64,000 nucleotides of DNA from Acorus gramineus (Eukaryota > Streptophyta > Magnoliopsida > Acorales > Acoraceae), in contig CM060850.1 in NCBI GenBank assembly GCA_030737835.1, forward strand, positions 17,108,690 through 17,172,689. Direction: 5' to 3'. A program made the position numbers and the translations under genes. The notes beneath the pieces were generated by a model, which did not search any database, had not been told where the DNA came from, and saw only the letters and a program-made list of their open reading frames with translations. This document shows, one piece after another, positions 21,355 through 33,998 of the stretch (position 1 is its first letter; each line of letters begins with the position of its first letter).

Positions 21355-22603
21355 CATGGTCTTGTCGGTAGTCATTTTTCGGTTGGGGTCCGCTCCGGTT
21401 GTTGGGAGGCCTCCGAAAAAGGAGAAAGAAGACTCGGTCTTCTTTCTTGGCGTGTGTGGGGGTTTCTCCAGGATTTGGATCCGATTGCGCCCTGCGGGCC
21501 CGGCTGGATCATCTCTCGGAAAGGTGGAAGGGGTGTGGTTCCTTGCTGGGGTGCCCAACAGCTCCTCAGGAAGATTCAGGGGGTGTTTATGAACGCCACC
21601 TGCTTTCTCAAAAAGCAAGAAAAGTTGGGGTTGGATTTGATCGCCTTCAGGGGGAGTTTGTGGGGCCTTCGCTCTGAGATACGAGCTTGCCGCACACAGA
21701 GGTGAAAAACAGGAATCCTTTTCTGCTTGGGAACTTGACAAAGGGGGTTTGGAAGTCAGGAGGTGGTGTAGGTGAGGGCCGGCTAGTGGAAAATAGCCGC
21801 CTGGTGGGGGACGGCTAGTTTGGGTTAGCCGCCTGGGACCTGGTTTAATTTGGGCAGAACATGGGTAGGAAATGGGTTTGGGTTTGGCTGAGGTTAAACT
21901 AGATTTTACCTGAGTTTTGAAGAGTGGATTTGGAGAGTGAATTTGTGTAGGAAATGAGTTTTCTACTCTTAAATAGAGCTCTCTCTCTCTCTCTCTCTCA
22001 AGGGTTTTGAAATGGTGGTGTGGGGGGTATAGGCTTGTATGTGTTGATTGGGGATGATTGATGTTGTGGATTGGGAATTTTTTGGATGTGTTAGAAATGT
22101 TTTGGACCCCCTCTATTTATAGTAAAAGAGAGGCAGGGGAATGTCCATTGGACAATAGATCAAAAATTAGGTAATAAAGTGTTTGATTTGACCTCCCATT
22201 AGATCTTTGTTCTGACAGTGTCCAGGTGAGGGGCGGCTACTCTCAAGTTGCCGCCCCTATGATGGCCTGACAAACGTCCCATCTTTGACAAGCGACAACT
22301 TGGGTCGGTTACTAGGGTTGAACCGGCCAAGATGGGGCAGCTAAAGGGAACAAACCGCCGCAATCATCAGCATTAAATGCTGCTTTATGTCCCATCTAGG
22401 GGAAGTGGTTTGGGGTTAGTTAGGGGGCGGCTAGTTGAAACTAGCCGCCCATGTCCTGGTCTTAGAATTCTCTAAGTGTTGGACTAAGGTTTCCGGTTTT
22501 GGTTTCTAAGGAAGTTTTCTATTAGATGCCCAAATGTTGTCATTTCTAAATATTACTTGAAATATTTTTGTCTCTTTGGACAGTCAAAATTGGGGTATCT
22601 ACA
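21355..22603 (-). mobile_element. Tat/Ogre-type LTR, minus strand (solo or truncated)
   Basis: It starts at 22603 on the minus strand with TGTAGATACCCCAATTTTGA and matches the 5' region of element D (42881 onward) through GTGTGCGGCA and GGCGATCAAATCCAACC. It carries inverted-repeat pairs built on GGCGGCTA (near 21780-21830, 22225-22250 and 22425-22450). The 3' limit near 21355 is not certain because no matching target duplication was found. Confidence 0.7.
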
Positions 22604-23934
22604 AGTCTGTGTTTTAGATTGTAAAAAAAGGATTAAGTCTAACATTTTCTTTTAAGTTATTATCTGCGTTTCTTGTCATCATGTGGGAAATTCTAAACGA
22701 AATTTATCCCACAAAATTTGTTTTCACATAGCTTATTCAACAAATATCTATGTATATTTACTAAAAGGGACATTTTTCTGGTTCAATCAATGTCTGTCAT
22801 GTCGTCCACAAGGTTGACACCTCAAAGGAACGACATCAGTCATGCCATCCACTCTTATGATTACGGTGATCAACAAGAATGGATCCCACTATATCCTCTC
22901 ACATCCCACTGTATCTTCTCACATCCTCCATATTCTCTCATACCCCGCTATATCCTCTGACATCCCATCATATCATCTCAGATCTCATTACCCTTAATGC
23001 AAACGATGCATCCAGAAAGAGATCCAGTGTGATCAGGACGGTTGGGGATATAAAAAGGAAGGGAATATCAAAGGGCAGACGTATGTTTTCATTCAAGAGA
23101 ATGAAAACCCTAATATCTGATATTACTAACTTAGTTGTCAGAGGACCATACTCGACCGACCAGAGTGATAGCTAGGAGAGGAAGCTACTAAACCTGACCC
23201 AATAGGAATCCGGGTAAGGAAGTTTCACCCCTCCATTAACTTATCTAGAATATATTCAAACAATCCATAGATGATATTTTAGGTTAAACAAATTTGTCTC
23301 TAAAGGCTGGAAGAAGCAAACACAGTTTTATTTTTCACCTATCAAATTTTTTGATATTCAAATACTTGTTTCCAAGCATTCTATCACACGTGAATGTCTC
23401 GGCCCACAATAGTGTTACTGTGCTAAAACATATTTCAATCCGTTTTGCATCACTTTCTACATCTCATAAGCGATTCCATTGTTATCAGTACATTGTGATT
23501 GTGCGGTATATACTATACACTACACTATGACACTGTAAGAAAATTATAATTTTTCCTACTTTTTCAAAGAAAAAGTATACTAGTGTCTCTATGCATACTT
23601 TAATTTTTATAGCGGTATTTAATTCAATAGGTGATCGTGTATATTTTTTAAAAAAATTGGTGAGAGTTGCGAATGGGATTGTACCTAGGTTTGAATAAAT
23701 CATTTTCCTACTGTAAATGCCACCTCCATTATCGTTGGCAACAATAAATCTTGAAATCAAATCAAAGAATGTAATGCCACATAAAAAGACAAATTTAATT
23801 TACATGGTTTGACAAAATATTGCCTACCTTCACAAAAAGAAAAAAAAAATTTAAACCTTTTGAATTACAAAATGTACGGAAGGGTTATAAAGTCTAAAAA
23901 CATCTTCCTAGAAACAGTATGCAGCGGTTGTTAG
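22604..23934. other. Unassigned AT-rich stretch with LTR-like fragment
   Basis: A short tandem repeat of about 20-bp units (CACTATATCCTCTCACATCC) spans about 22885-22985. Downstream, a TATA-like GATATAAAAAGG at about 23048 precedes AACTTAGTTGTCAGAGG and CGACCGACC, which resembles the R/U5 part of a plant LTR, but both ends are missing. The rest shows no recognised feature. Confidence 0.4.
23930..23934 (+). repeat. Target duplication of solo LTR G, left
   Basis: GTTAG here and at 26894-26898. Confidence 0.85.
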
Positions 23935-24689
23935 TGTTATATATGTGTCACTTTCTGGCCTGTTGGTAACCATTGGAGCATTTTAGCAGTTTTTGAAATT
24001 TTTGCATTTTTCGATCGGAACCGCATAATTTTGGACTGTTAACTATCGTCCTGAGTTAGAGGACTCCGATTAAAAATCTAACTGCGTATTATGTGTCCTG
24101 GTACCATTTTAAGCCACTCATGAAAATTTCATCGAATTCCGGCAACGTTTCCGAAATTTCGCAGTTCCGGGGCGTATCTGGGTTTTTAAGTCGCACACTA
24201 TATAAATGTGAGATCTAATTTTTGAGAACACTATTCATCATCCCTACCAACTTTCCCTCTCTCCTCTTTCTCATTTTTCTTCCATTTGAGGCCCTTAGAC
24301 CCCTCAAAACCAAAAACCCAAAACCTAAGAAGTGTAGATCTACACCCCGGTGTCTTCAAATCCCGATTCCGGCGATCCTAGCCTCCCCATCCTCCCTCCT
24401 TTCTCCTCTGTTTTGGGCCGTTTCGAAGGCCGAGATAGATCGAGGCGTAGGAGGACCTTTGAGAAAGGTTTCGGTGCGCGGAGAGCACCCGGTCACCCCT
24501 TCCTCACCCTTGGTAAGCTTTCTTTCCCTCTTTTTCATGCTTAGATGCTTGATAGGAGTGGGGTTTTGGGTTTGGGAGGTGGTCGGCGGCTGTGGGAGGC
24601 CGTCGGGGGTGGTTGGGGGCGGTCGGAGGCCGTCGGAGGCCTTTGGGTGGTGGTGGAGGTACTCGGGCAGTGGGGTTCTGTTCCGTGCA

Positions 24690-25310
24690 GCAGGCAGCAG
24701 CGGCAGCAGCGCAGGTAGCGCGCGGGCTGGACGCACGCGGGCGTGCGCGCTTGCGTGTGCGCTGGCGTGCGCTCGGGGGAGCGGGTGGCCAGCAGAGCGC
24801 GCGTGCAGGGCGTGCTGTGCGCGAGGAGCTGGTCGTGCGGGTCTGTGCGCGAGGAGCTGGTCGTGCGGATCTGTGCGCGAGGAGCTGGTCATGCGGGTCT
24901 GTGCGCGAGGAGCTGGTCGCGCGGGTCTGTGCGCGAGGAGCTGGTCGCGCGGGTCTGGTGCAAGGGCTGGTCGAGCGGCGATGCGCGCGGAGTGTGTGCT
25001 GGGCGCGCTGGACGGGTTGGCGGGTGCTGGGGGTGATGGCCGAGGCGGCTGTGGTGCGCGCGGGGCGCGACGAGGTGGCGGAGGTGCGCGCGGGGTGCGC
25101 GCGGGGGCGTGCGGGGTGCTCGCGGGCCGGTGCGAGGCGTGCGGGGCGCGCGCGGGCTGCTGCGGCTGGGCGCGGTGGACGCGCGGTGCCCCGGGTGGTG
25201 CGGCGGCGTGTTCAGGTGGCGGGCAGGGGGCCCAGCGGGGCGCGGGGAACGTGGGTCGAGGCGCGGCGGTGCCCCCTGGCGGTCGAGTGGCCGTGCGGGT
25301 GGTTGCCGGC
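24690..25310. repeat. CpG-rich hypervariable block of LTR G
   Basis: GC-rich sequence with a local 30-bp tandem (GTGCGCGAGGAGCTGGTCGT, five to six units at about 24815-24960) that is private to this copy. The long open frames across the block are a composition effect. Confidence 0.85.
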
Positions 25311-25413
25311 CGTGCGGGTGTTTGATTTGGGATTTTGGGTATTTATTTGTGTATGTTGTGCATTTTGGGGTATCTGTGGATTTATACTCACCAGTTAATA
25401 CCTTGTCTTGCAG

Positions 25414-25449
25414 ATCTCAATGGACGGTCGCGCGTCGACCCGATTTCCG
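25414..25449 (+). other. 36-nt conserved segment (G)
   Basis: It lies between CTTGCAG and GGTGAGTGG and is the plus-strand counterpart of 7589-7624. Confidence 0.55.
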
Positions 25450-26194
25450 GTGAGTGGGACAACCCAACCCAGTTTGGGAGGCGCTACATGCCTTGGAGCG
25501 TGTACCGTCCTCCCCTGGGGCACATAGTTAGTATTAACTGTTGTTTTGAAATCCATGTAAGCATGATATGTGTGTGTAGAATGCATGCCACCCCTAGACT
25601 TGTATGTTAGGGACTTGCACCCTTAGGATTTGTGCATGAGCCGTGTATCATGTCACCCCGTTATCATGCTAGGAAAGCCTGACCTGAGCATGCGTCCTAT
25701 TGGTTTGATTTATTTATTCAAATGGAAACTGCGATATAGATTAGCATGCCTTGGGAATATAGGGGGCCTTGCGAGGTTAACATTGAGACCCGGGTTAGGG
25801 TACTCCGTGTTCCTTGTTTGGTTGTCGGATGTCCTACATCGGGACCTCAGGTTACCCTCCCAAGGTCTCTTTTCCCCTTATGTATTATTTATTTTCCCCG
25901 CATCCTGGTTATGCGCGCTGGTGGAATTCAGAGGAATTCAAGACATTAGAGTAGTAGAGTTGTGCTGTCAGCGGATCCGAGTGGATCATATGTGATGGAT
26001 AGGCTGTTCTGTTTCCCTCCGTTGGATCTGTGTAGAGACTACCCCGGCGTTAGAAAGGTTGTCCCGTGCAGGGGCTTCCATCAGTAGGCGCCTCCTGATT
26101 TGGTAGAAGGACTGCGCCGAACGTGGAAGTGGCCAAACGACCTACGGAGTGGGGAGAGACTATCGGTGGACTGAGGGTGACCAACAGCCTAGTC

Positions 26195-26385
26195 AGTCCC
26201 AAGAGCCTAGGTCACCTGTTGAGAGGTGAGGGTGAGGGTATGGTGGGCCAGCGATGCGACGACCCACAGGATTGTGTATGGATGATTATCCACCCATTAA
26301 GTCCCAACATCCTAGGTCACTTATTGAGGGTGAGGGTGAGGGTAAGGGTATGGCGGTTCGGCAATGTGACGAACCCCCGGATTTG
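26195..26385 (+). repeat. LTR minisatellite with GGGTGA runs, two units (G)
   Basis: Two units with GAGGTGAGGGTGAGGGTATG and GAGGGTGAGGGTGAGGGTAA. Confidence 0.8.
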
Positions 26386-26893
26386 TGATGTTTATGCCGC
26401 TTTGGGATATTGGCTTGATTTAAATGTGGTTAATATGAACTGTATGCATGGGTTGTGCTATTCACTGAGCGTGTGGCTCACCCCTCGCATATTGTCTTTT
26501 TCAGTGATCTCTGAGGGAGGAGCTTCCCGAGCGACTACACCAGTAGAGGAGTAGCGCCACGTCCCTCGAGTTTGAGGCCATCAGCACCCTTCTCTTGTTG
26601 TATGTATATATTCTGTGCTTGGGCACCTAGTTGGGATTATGTATGGATTTTATTTGTGTATATATGGACATGTTGGCTCTCATAGGACATACGATTATGT
26701 ATCGAGTCTGTAGTATGTTGTTGATTACAGACTCAGTCTTTTTAGCTTCCGCATTTGGTGTATATATTATGTCAGCCCTGCTTTATCTGTGTGGTCATAT
26801 TTGCTGTTGTTTGAGTATGTTATTGAACTCCTGTATACTGATATCTTATATACACTTGCCGCGTCCCGGGGACGGCCGCCCTGGGTCGTGACA

Positions 26894-28660
26894 GTTAGAC
26901 TCAGCTCTATTCCATCTTTATTCTATATCTCTTTTTTTTTCTTCTAAATATAATATACCACATCTAATGAGGTATACATTTTTTTTATAAAAGATGAAAT
27001 ATATATATTGAAAATGAATTGTATGGATCAATTTATTGAATAAACAAAATGTTTATAACAAGGTATATATATCTCGTTATAATGAGTGCATACATGCTAT
27101 TAATGAGATTTATGGGAACATAAAATAGACTGAATATAATAACACTCAATGTTAATCCACTGTATGTTAACTAATGACATAACAAAAATTAACATTATAC
27201 AACATGGTTAGTGGTCCCACCCATGAACCCTGACCATGGGACACACTCCTCTGACCACCACCATTTCTTTTTTTGTTTTTTAATGTGTAGTCATCAGAAT
27301 GTAAGACTTCAACACTAATTGCTAAAAGGTGATTCAGCTTGGATGGATGACCAGCTCATCAAATCAATGCAGACGAGACGGGTTGCATTATCTCGGGGAA
27401 AATACTAGACTCAATCACATTCACCAATCAAAATACAGATCTCATGTGTTTTTATTTTTTTTAATACAATAAATATTATTTAATGAGATATATGCTTTGA
27501 TAAAAAATGCATAGCGTTTTATTTTGAGTTAAATGAATCCATTTTCAGTAAGTATAAAAAAATATTTAATGTGGTATATAAAACATCTAACTAGGTATAT
27601 GCTTCACTGGATTTTTAATGTGGTACATAGGACTGTATTTTAGACTGAAAAAAAAAATTGAGTGTAAGAGCACTCTTATCCGGGTGATTTGGATGCATAT
27701 GGTCAATGCCATTCACGTGACCGAGTGTTTGTTTCATGTTTTTTTCATTTATCTTTTAAGAATGAAAAAAATTGATATAACTATAGGAAAGTTTCGTTAT
27801 ATCAGTTTTAGTCCATGTAAAATTTAAAAATACCTATAGACTCGTATGTTATTAAAAAAATATTATTTCAGTCCCTACCATAAAGATAAATGATGTGGAC
27901 ACTGAAACTACTTCCAAGATTAATTTAAGAATAGACAGTCTTAATTGTAGTAGTCACACATATTTTAATATTTTTTTTAAAACATATCTATTGATGAAAA
28001 GTGTATGTATCACTCTTGAACGAATTCATTTTTAACATATGAAAAAAATTTAACAAAGTATATATATCTCTAGGCAGATATACATTTTGCTAAATGACTA
28101 TATAGGTATATAAAAGGATTGTATATAACCTCGCTCTTAATTTAATCATAGCGATTAGACGACACAGGATCGTATTACCTGAAACATGAAATCATGTCAT
28201 CACATAAATTTTAATACAAAATTAATTTTGCTTTCATTCCCTCATTTTAGGTACCTTTCAAGCAGTCGGCCCTGAGATAAATTAGATAGGAAAAGGATAC
28301 ACACGGCCCCATTATAGCCCTAATTGTAGTTCATCCTTTTTTCTTTTTTTTTCTCTAAATCATACATTCATTATCTGAAATACATACTGTTATATGAAAA
28401 GAAATATATACTGAGATACATTGGTGTATTTTTTTCATAATGAAAAAATGAAAAACAAATTGGGTCATATACTATGATAGGACCCATACACTATGATAAT
28501 ACAGTATATACTACGTTATCATGCGTATGGGGCTGTAAAATAGGCTGCAAAAAGGACTGCGTGTATCAGTGCTCAATTAGATAAGATGGGGCCCCAAGTG
28601 TGTTCATAAAACGGAGCCCCTATTAGCCCGCCCTCCCCCCCCCCCCCCCGCACAAAAAAA
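26894..28660. repeat. Cluster of AT-rich MITE-like copies
   Basis: Several short units recur: GAGGTATAC / GGTATATGCTTC words, an end motif like ACTGTATTTTAGACTGAAAA followed by TTGAGTGTAAGAGCACTC (about 27630-27680), and variants near 27115-27155 and 28535-28580. At 28290-28575 a pair of inverted ends (GATACACACGG and the reverse of CTGCGTGTATC) bounds one candidate copy of about 285 bp. No transposase. Exact borders and duplications could not be fixed. Confidence 0.45.
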
Positions 28661-29239
28661 AAATAGTTTTTTAATTTAATTTAATTGTTTTACACAATTA
28701 AATCTAACAAAAATTAATCCCAACAAAATAAAAAAATACATTAATGTTTGAAAAATTAGACTAAATATACTATGATTTTTTTTTGTATTAAATAAAAATA
28801 AAATAAAATCCCAGTAAAATAGAGATAAATGAAACAGAGAAAAAATAGATAAGTCTTTAAAATAAAATAAAATAGTATAAAAATCAAAATCCCAATAAAG
28901 AAGGGAGGAAAAATCATAAAATAATAGAAGATAAAATAAACAAAAAAAAAATGAATAACACTAAAAAATTGAAAAAAAAATCACTTGTGCTCGAACAAAA
29001 TTAAAAAATAACGAGAAAGATATGAATAAGTTTTTAAAGTAAAATAAAATTATCCAAGTAATCCCAACAAAACATGGAATAAAAATAAACTGGGAGAGGG
29101 TGGAGAAGAGCTCTTTATGGTATGATATTGTACGTGGTATGATATTCTGTTTATGGTATTTGTAGGTTTAATTGTGGTATGTTTGTGCTCAACAATAATG
29201 TAGAGCTCTTCTCTGTCCTCTCCACCATCACCGAAAGGT
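28661..29239. repeat. A-rich stretch with small inverted repeat
   Basis: Long A/T tracts follow a poly-C run at about 28626-28649. Around 29090-29225 GGTGGAGAAGAGCTCT recurs inverted as AGAGCTCTTCTC..CCACC, giving a hairpin-like unit of about 135 bp. No gene seen. Confidence 0.4.
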
Positions 29240-30692
29240 GAATCAAAGTCACATCTATAACTAAGGTTTTACACTGTCACTAAAGCCTTAAAACTGCAGC
29301 CATTACTTATACTGACGGTTTATGACCCGCCTTTGTATATACTATAGTATTATGTTTTAGCGACGGTTTGTCAAACTACATCTGCGGTTATATAGCGACG
29401 GATTTCACAACTGCCGCTAAAAATACTCACGGCTCTTTCTACTTTTGTTTTCATTTAGGGAGGTCCAGCTATAAATGTACCCCAAATACCCCTTGATATC
29501 TGCTTTTATTATTTTAACAGTTACGAAAATGTGTATTAATTAAAAGATGCACAAAATATTTTTTTTAAAATATGTTTTTGCTGCATTTGTTAAATTCAAA
29601 AAACACAATTTAAATTTATAATACTAAATGGTGATGTGATACAAGAAATGAACTTTATATATAAAATCACAAAAGTCTAAGACTAAAATACATCTCAATT
29701 TACAAAAAATTGAAATTACAAAACAAAAGTTAAAAATCACTATCTAAAACTAAAAAATTTATAAATTCTGAAAAAAAATGATTGTTGTTCTTGTATTTCT
29801 TGCATCTTTTCGTCCATCTTCTCCTCCTTTTGATCCTATAGTTTTTTCTTGCATTTGTTGTGTATTCTTTGCTGCTCGCTTGGCCCATTGAATATTTCCT
29901 CTCACATAATTGATTTAATATCCAAGCTCTTCCTTATGTATTCTGAAAAATGCAAAAGAGAAAAAAAATCTAATTCAAAGATCACATTTTCCATCTAATC
30001 AAAGGATCAAAAATATAATTGTCAATCCATAAACTAGAATTTCAAAAAGAAAAAAAAAAAAGGAGTAATCCAAACTAAAGAATATAAAAAAATGTACAAT
30101 GAAAAAATAAAGAGATCTTTACTAGTTCTATCGATTCAAAACGAATGTGACCTGAGCTGGCTTGATCATTCTTTACATAGTTATGTGGAGAAGATGGGGA
30201 ACAACATAATTAATGGAGTTCAAATAAGCCCAGTGGAGCTTTGTGGAGATGAGTGATTTTTGGATGGGAAGATATTTTTTCAAAAATTGAGAGATAAAAA
30301 TATTGTAAAGGAGGAGGAGGAGGAGGAGGAGGAGTTGCAGCCATAAATGACCTTTATTGGTACAATTTTTAAAAATTCCGCATATTCATTAAATTAATTT
30401 AATTGTTATGGTTTATAGAAAAGACAACACTAAATACATTACATTACTGCGGTTTCTAAAACCGTAGGCATACATATCACCGTAATTAGCATCATAATCC
30501 CACAGATTTCGCACCCAATTAATTTTTTTATGTAGTTATGGTTCTCTTTCACAAATTTTTTTATTGAGGGAGCTTTCAAATTAATGTTACAGTTTACTTT
30601 AAATCGTAGTTATAACACATATATATGCCCGCGGTTCATAAAACCACAACAAAAAAAAAAAAAGGTCACCAAAACCCAAATTTCTTGTAGTG
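29240..30692. mobile_element. CACTA-like non-autonomous element, right end
   Basis: The right end reads ATTTCTTGTAGTG on the plus strand, i.e. CACTACAAGAAAT inward, the terminus of CACTA (En/Spm) elements. Subterminal GCGGTT / AACCGC / GCCGCTAAAA words are scattered at both sides (29290-29430 and 30440-30650), as in this superfamily. The left terminus was not found, so the start given is only where subterminal repeats begin. AT-rich inside, with a (GGA)n run at about 30309-30335. No transposase. Confidence 0.5.
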
Positions 30693-30788
30693 ATCTCTTC
30701 ATCACAAAGTATTCTTCATGTTCTCCCTCCTCCTCTCCCTCTATCATCAGATATTCCTATTCTCCCTCCTCTGGCTCTTTCTGAGCCC

Positions 30789-30796
30789 TCAACCAC
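30789..30796 (+). repeat. 8-bp target duplication of the hAT element, left
   Basis: TCAACCAC here versus TCAACAAC at 34429-34436, 7 of 8 bases the same; 8 bp is the hAT hallmark. Confidence 0.8.
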
Positions 30797-31831
30797 CATA
30801 GTCACAAATACGCCGACTCATACGCGATTATTCGGCAACATTCGGCGAATGAAGCCTCTGCAGAACAAATCGGCGAAGCTACGGGCGAGTTGGTACATAC
30901 GGCGATTATTCGGTGCATTCGGCGATTATGCGATGTATTCAGAACAAATCGTGATTGTTCGGATAATTTGGGATATTTTGAAAAATGCAAAGTATGTTAA
31001 AAAAACCCCCCCGACTGGGTCCCTTGCCCTAACCCCTAAAAAACTAAAAAGGGCCCCTCCATCTCTGGCTGAATAGCTCTCCCTCCATCACCGGCTGTTC
31101 GATTGAGTGGTTGAAGAAGGTGACGACTGAAAATCCTCCATCTCCGGCAGTTCCTGGCTGGCTCTCTCTCTCTCACTCTCTCAGGCTCTCACAATCTCTC
31201 CCTCCCTCTCCGGCGGACCGGCAGTCCGACTCTCCCTCTCCGACAGACCAACACTCCGGCTCTCCCTTAGTCTTCGAAGGTGAAGGTGACGACGGTGATT
31301 ACCTTTCTCTTTAATCTTTTCTTCTTTTGAAATCATTGTTTTGGATTTCTTGTTTTCAATTTGTTAATGATGTCCTGTTTCTTCTTGATGAAGTTATGTT
31401 TCTTTTGTGGTTGATTGATGTTGGAAATGGAAACGTCATATTGATTGATGTTCTGTGATTGATGTTCTCTTAATGGAAATTGATTGTCTTTCTATAAAAC
31501 TCTGTTAATGGAATATGTTTATTGAATGGTAGTGGAAATAAACTTCATTGTCTGTCTCGTTTTTTTTAAAACAAAATAGAGAACAAACTTGATAATCTTG
31601 ATTCTTGAGTACAGCTGATGTTCTGTTTATTAGAAGTTTTATTTATTGAATGAAGTGCTGCTCTAATTTGACCCATAAAGATTGAAAGGAGGTGCTGCTT
31701 CTTATTCTTTGGTGTGTTTTGACTTTTAATATTTGCTCAATTGTGTGTGTATTTGTTTTGCTAATCATATTTTTTATATTTGGGAACATTAGTCATATTA
31801 TTTATATTTCTTTTTATTTTAAATAGTGACT

Positions 31832-33998
31832 ATGGGAAAAGACAAAGACAAGATTTGGGAACATTGTGAACAGGTTGGCAGAAAGATAAAATGTAAGTAT
31901 TGTAAAGAAGAGTTCACTTCATCCATTACAAGGATGAAATACCACATTGGTAGGGTGCCAGGAAAAGATAAAAAACCATGTGTGGCATCCCCGGATTCGG
32001 CACAAAATCAAGCTAGAGATTTATGTGTCCAGATCAAAAAAAGAAGAAAAATGTCCTTGAAAAGTTAAGAGCAGCATCATCTACAGGGTCTGGGGTTGGG
32101 AATCAACCTTCTTCAGTTGATTCAACATTTGTAGAGCAAGGTGGCGGTGGCGGTGGCGGTGGCGGTGGCAGTGGCAGTGGCAGTGGCAGTGGCAGTGGCA
32201 GTGGCAGTGGTGGTACAGACGGGGAAAGAAGAGTACACCAGACCACTCTGTATTCTCAACTACGAAAGACCGAAAAAGCAAATGCTGACTTGGCCATTGC
32301 AAAACACTTTGTTACTAACAACATTGCATTCAATGTAGCAAGGACTCCAGAATTTATTGAAGCCATGAAAGCGGTTGCAGAACATGGACCAGGTTATGTT
32401 CCTCCTAGTAGTGAGACAATAAGAACATCATTATTGTGTACACTTAAGGAGAAAGCAGCCGATTATGTAAAAGAAATAAAAGAATCTTGGGCAGAAACAG
32501 GTTGCACGATCATGTCCGATGGATGGAGAGATATGAGAAGCAGGAATCACCTCAACTTGTTAGCATCATCATCTAGAGGCACTGTCTTCTTATGCTCTGA
32601 ATCTACAGAAGGGAAAGTGAAAGATGGAAGGTTTCTTGCCGATTTTATTACGAGGGGGATTGATGAGCATGTAGGAAGAGAAAATGTGGTGCAGATTATT
32701 ACTGATAATGCTTCAAATTACAATGTAGCGGGGGCTCTTCTGGAAGATAGAATGCCACATGTGTTCAAGTCAAATTGTGCAGCTCATTGCATTGACTTGT
32801 TATTTGAAGACATTGATAAAGAAATTGAGAAGGTAAAAGAGACAGTGAGGAAGGGTGGAGAAATAAAAAAATTTATATACAGGTTTACACATGTTTTGGA
32901 TTGTATGAGAAGTCATACAATGGGGAGAGAAATCAAGAGACCCGTGGCCACTCGTTTTGCAACCAATTTTATTATGTTGGAATCTATAATTAAACTTGAG
33001 CAACCTCTAAGATTCATGGTTGCTTCAAATGAATGGAGGTCTTTATCTCAAACAAAGACGACGGAGGGAAGGGAAGTCACTCAAATAATACAAGATAATT
33101 TGTTTTGGGAGGATGGAAGAGAGGTTATAGAGGTCATGGAACCTCTAATAAAAGTGTTGAGAATGGTAGATTCCGAAGGAGGTACTTTTGGTTATATTTT
33201 TGAAGCCATGGACCGTGCAAAGGAAGCAATATCTAAATATTATAATGGGGAGAAAGCTAAGTATGAACCCTATTGGACTATCATTGATAAAAGATGGATC
33301 CTTTTGCACCATCCTATGCATGCAATGGCCGCTCTCCTAAATCCACATTTGTATTATGACAAATTGGTGAAACATGATGAAGAGACAGAAAAGGGGATTG
33401 CTGAAGTTCTTCGAAAAATGTTTGCACCGGATGACATTTGTGAAAGGGAAACATTCAGCAGTCAACTAGTGGATTACATGGGTATGGATTCCAATATATT
33501 CTCATCATTTGCAAAAATGACTCTCCGTGTCAAACATCCAAGTAAGTTTTATTGCAATTAACATCAAAAATTTATATTTAGTTATTCGTAATACAAGTTT
33601 CTAATATTCCATATGTTATATAAACTTTTGAAGGTTTATGGTGGAAGGTAGTTATTCCTTCTGATAAGTATGGAGAACTTAGAAGAGTTGCTATGAGGCT
33701 TCTCTCTCAACCATGTAGCGCTTCAGCTTGCGAGAGGAATTGGAGTGCATTTGATGCAGCACACACCAAAAAAAGAAATAGATTGAAACCACAAACGTTG
33801 AATGATCTAGTGTATGTGAGGGTGAACCTTCACTTACAAAAGTTTCTTTTAAAGAATTCAGATTCAGTGGTGAAACCAATTTATTTGGATCATATTACTG
33901 CATTCAAGGAAGTTGAAGAAGATGCATTGCTTGATGTTGATGAAGATGAAAGAGAAGAAGAAAGAGGACTTGGTGTGGAATTGGAGTCTCTTGTCTAG
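31832..33998 (+). pseudogene. hAT transposase (BED finger, DUF659, hAT dimerisation), one frameshift
   Basis: It starts at ATG 31832 (MGKDKDKIWEHCEQ). A BED zinc finger follows (KCKYCKEEF ... RMKYHIGRVPG). The main body (32070-33541) carries the DUF659 transposase core with MSDGWRDM, IITDNASNY and CAAHCIDLLFEDI. An intron of 92 bp (33542-33633, GTAAGT...TGAAG, phase 1) joins to LWWKVVIPSDKYGELRR and the hAT dimerisation domain (SQPCSASACERNWSAFDAAH), ending in an acidic tail at TAG 33998. The two open frames meet at about 32014-32066 with one indel needed, probably in the A7 run near 32038; otherwise the gene reads through, so it was functional until recently. It would act on the element's own inverted ends. 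A Gly/Gly-Ser run interrupts the linker. Confidence 0.85.
32142..32211 (+). repeat. In-frame GGCGGT / GGCAGT microsatellite in the transposase
   Basis: About four GGCGGT units and seven GGCAGT units encode a Gly-rich then Gly-Ser linker between the BED finger and the transposase core. Confidence 0.85.

Larger units (their letters stand above)
23935..26893 (+). mobile_element. Solo LTR G (Tekay type)
   Basis: A complete LTR of 2959 bp from TGTTATATATGTGTCAC to GGGTCGTGACA with a perfect GTTAG duplication on both sides and no internal sequence, so a solo LTR. TATA box CTATATAAAT at 24198-24207. The leader layout is clear: donor-like TTGGTAAG (intron start 24513), CpG-rich block, acceptor-like CTTGCAG (end 25413), 36-nt segment 25414-25449, donor-like GGTGAGTGG (from 25450), minisatellite, and acceptor-like CTTTTTCAG ending at 26504. 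Confidence 0.92.

Noticed and set aside
29087-29225. Inverted GAGAAGAGCTCT pair as a transcription terminator or microRNA precursor
   Set aside because: AT-rich repeat context and no arm conservation elsewhere; more likely a small fold-back repeat.
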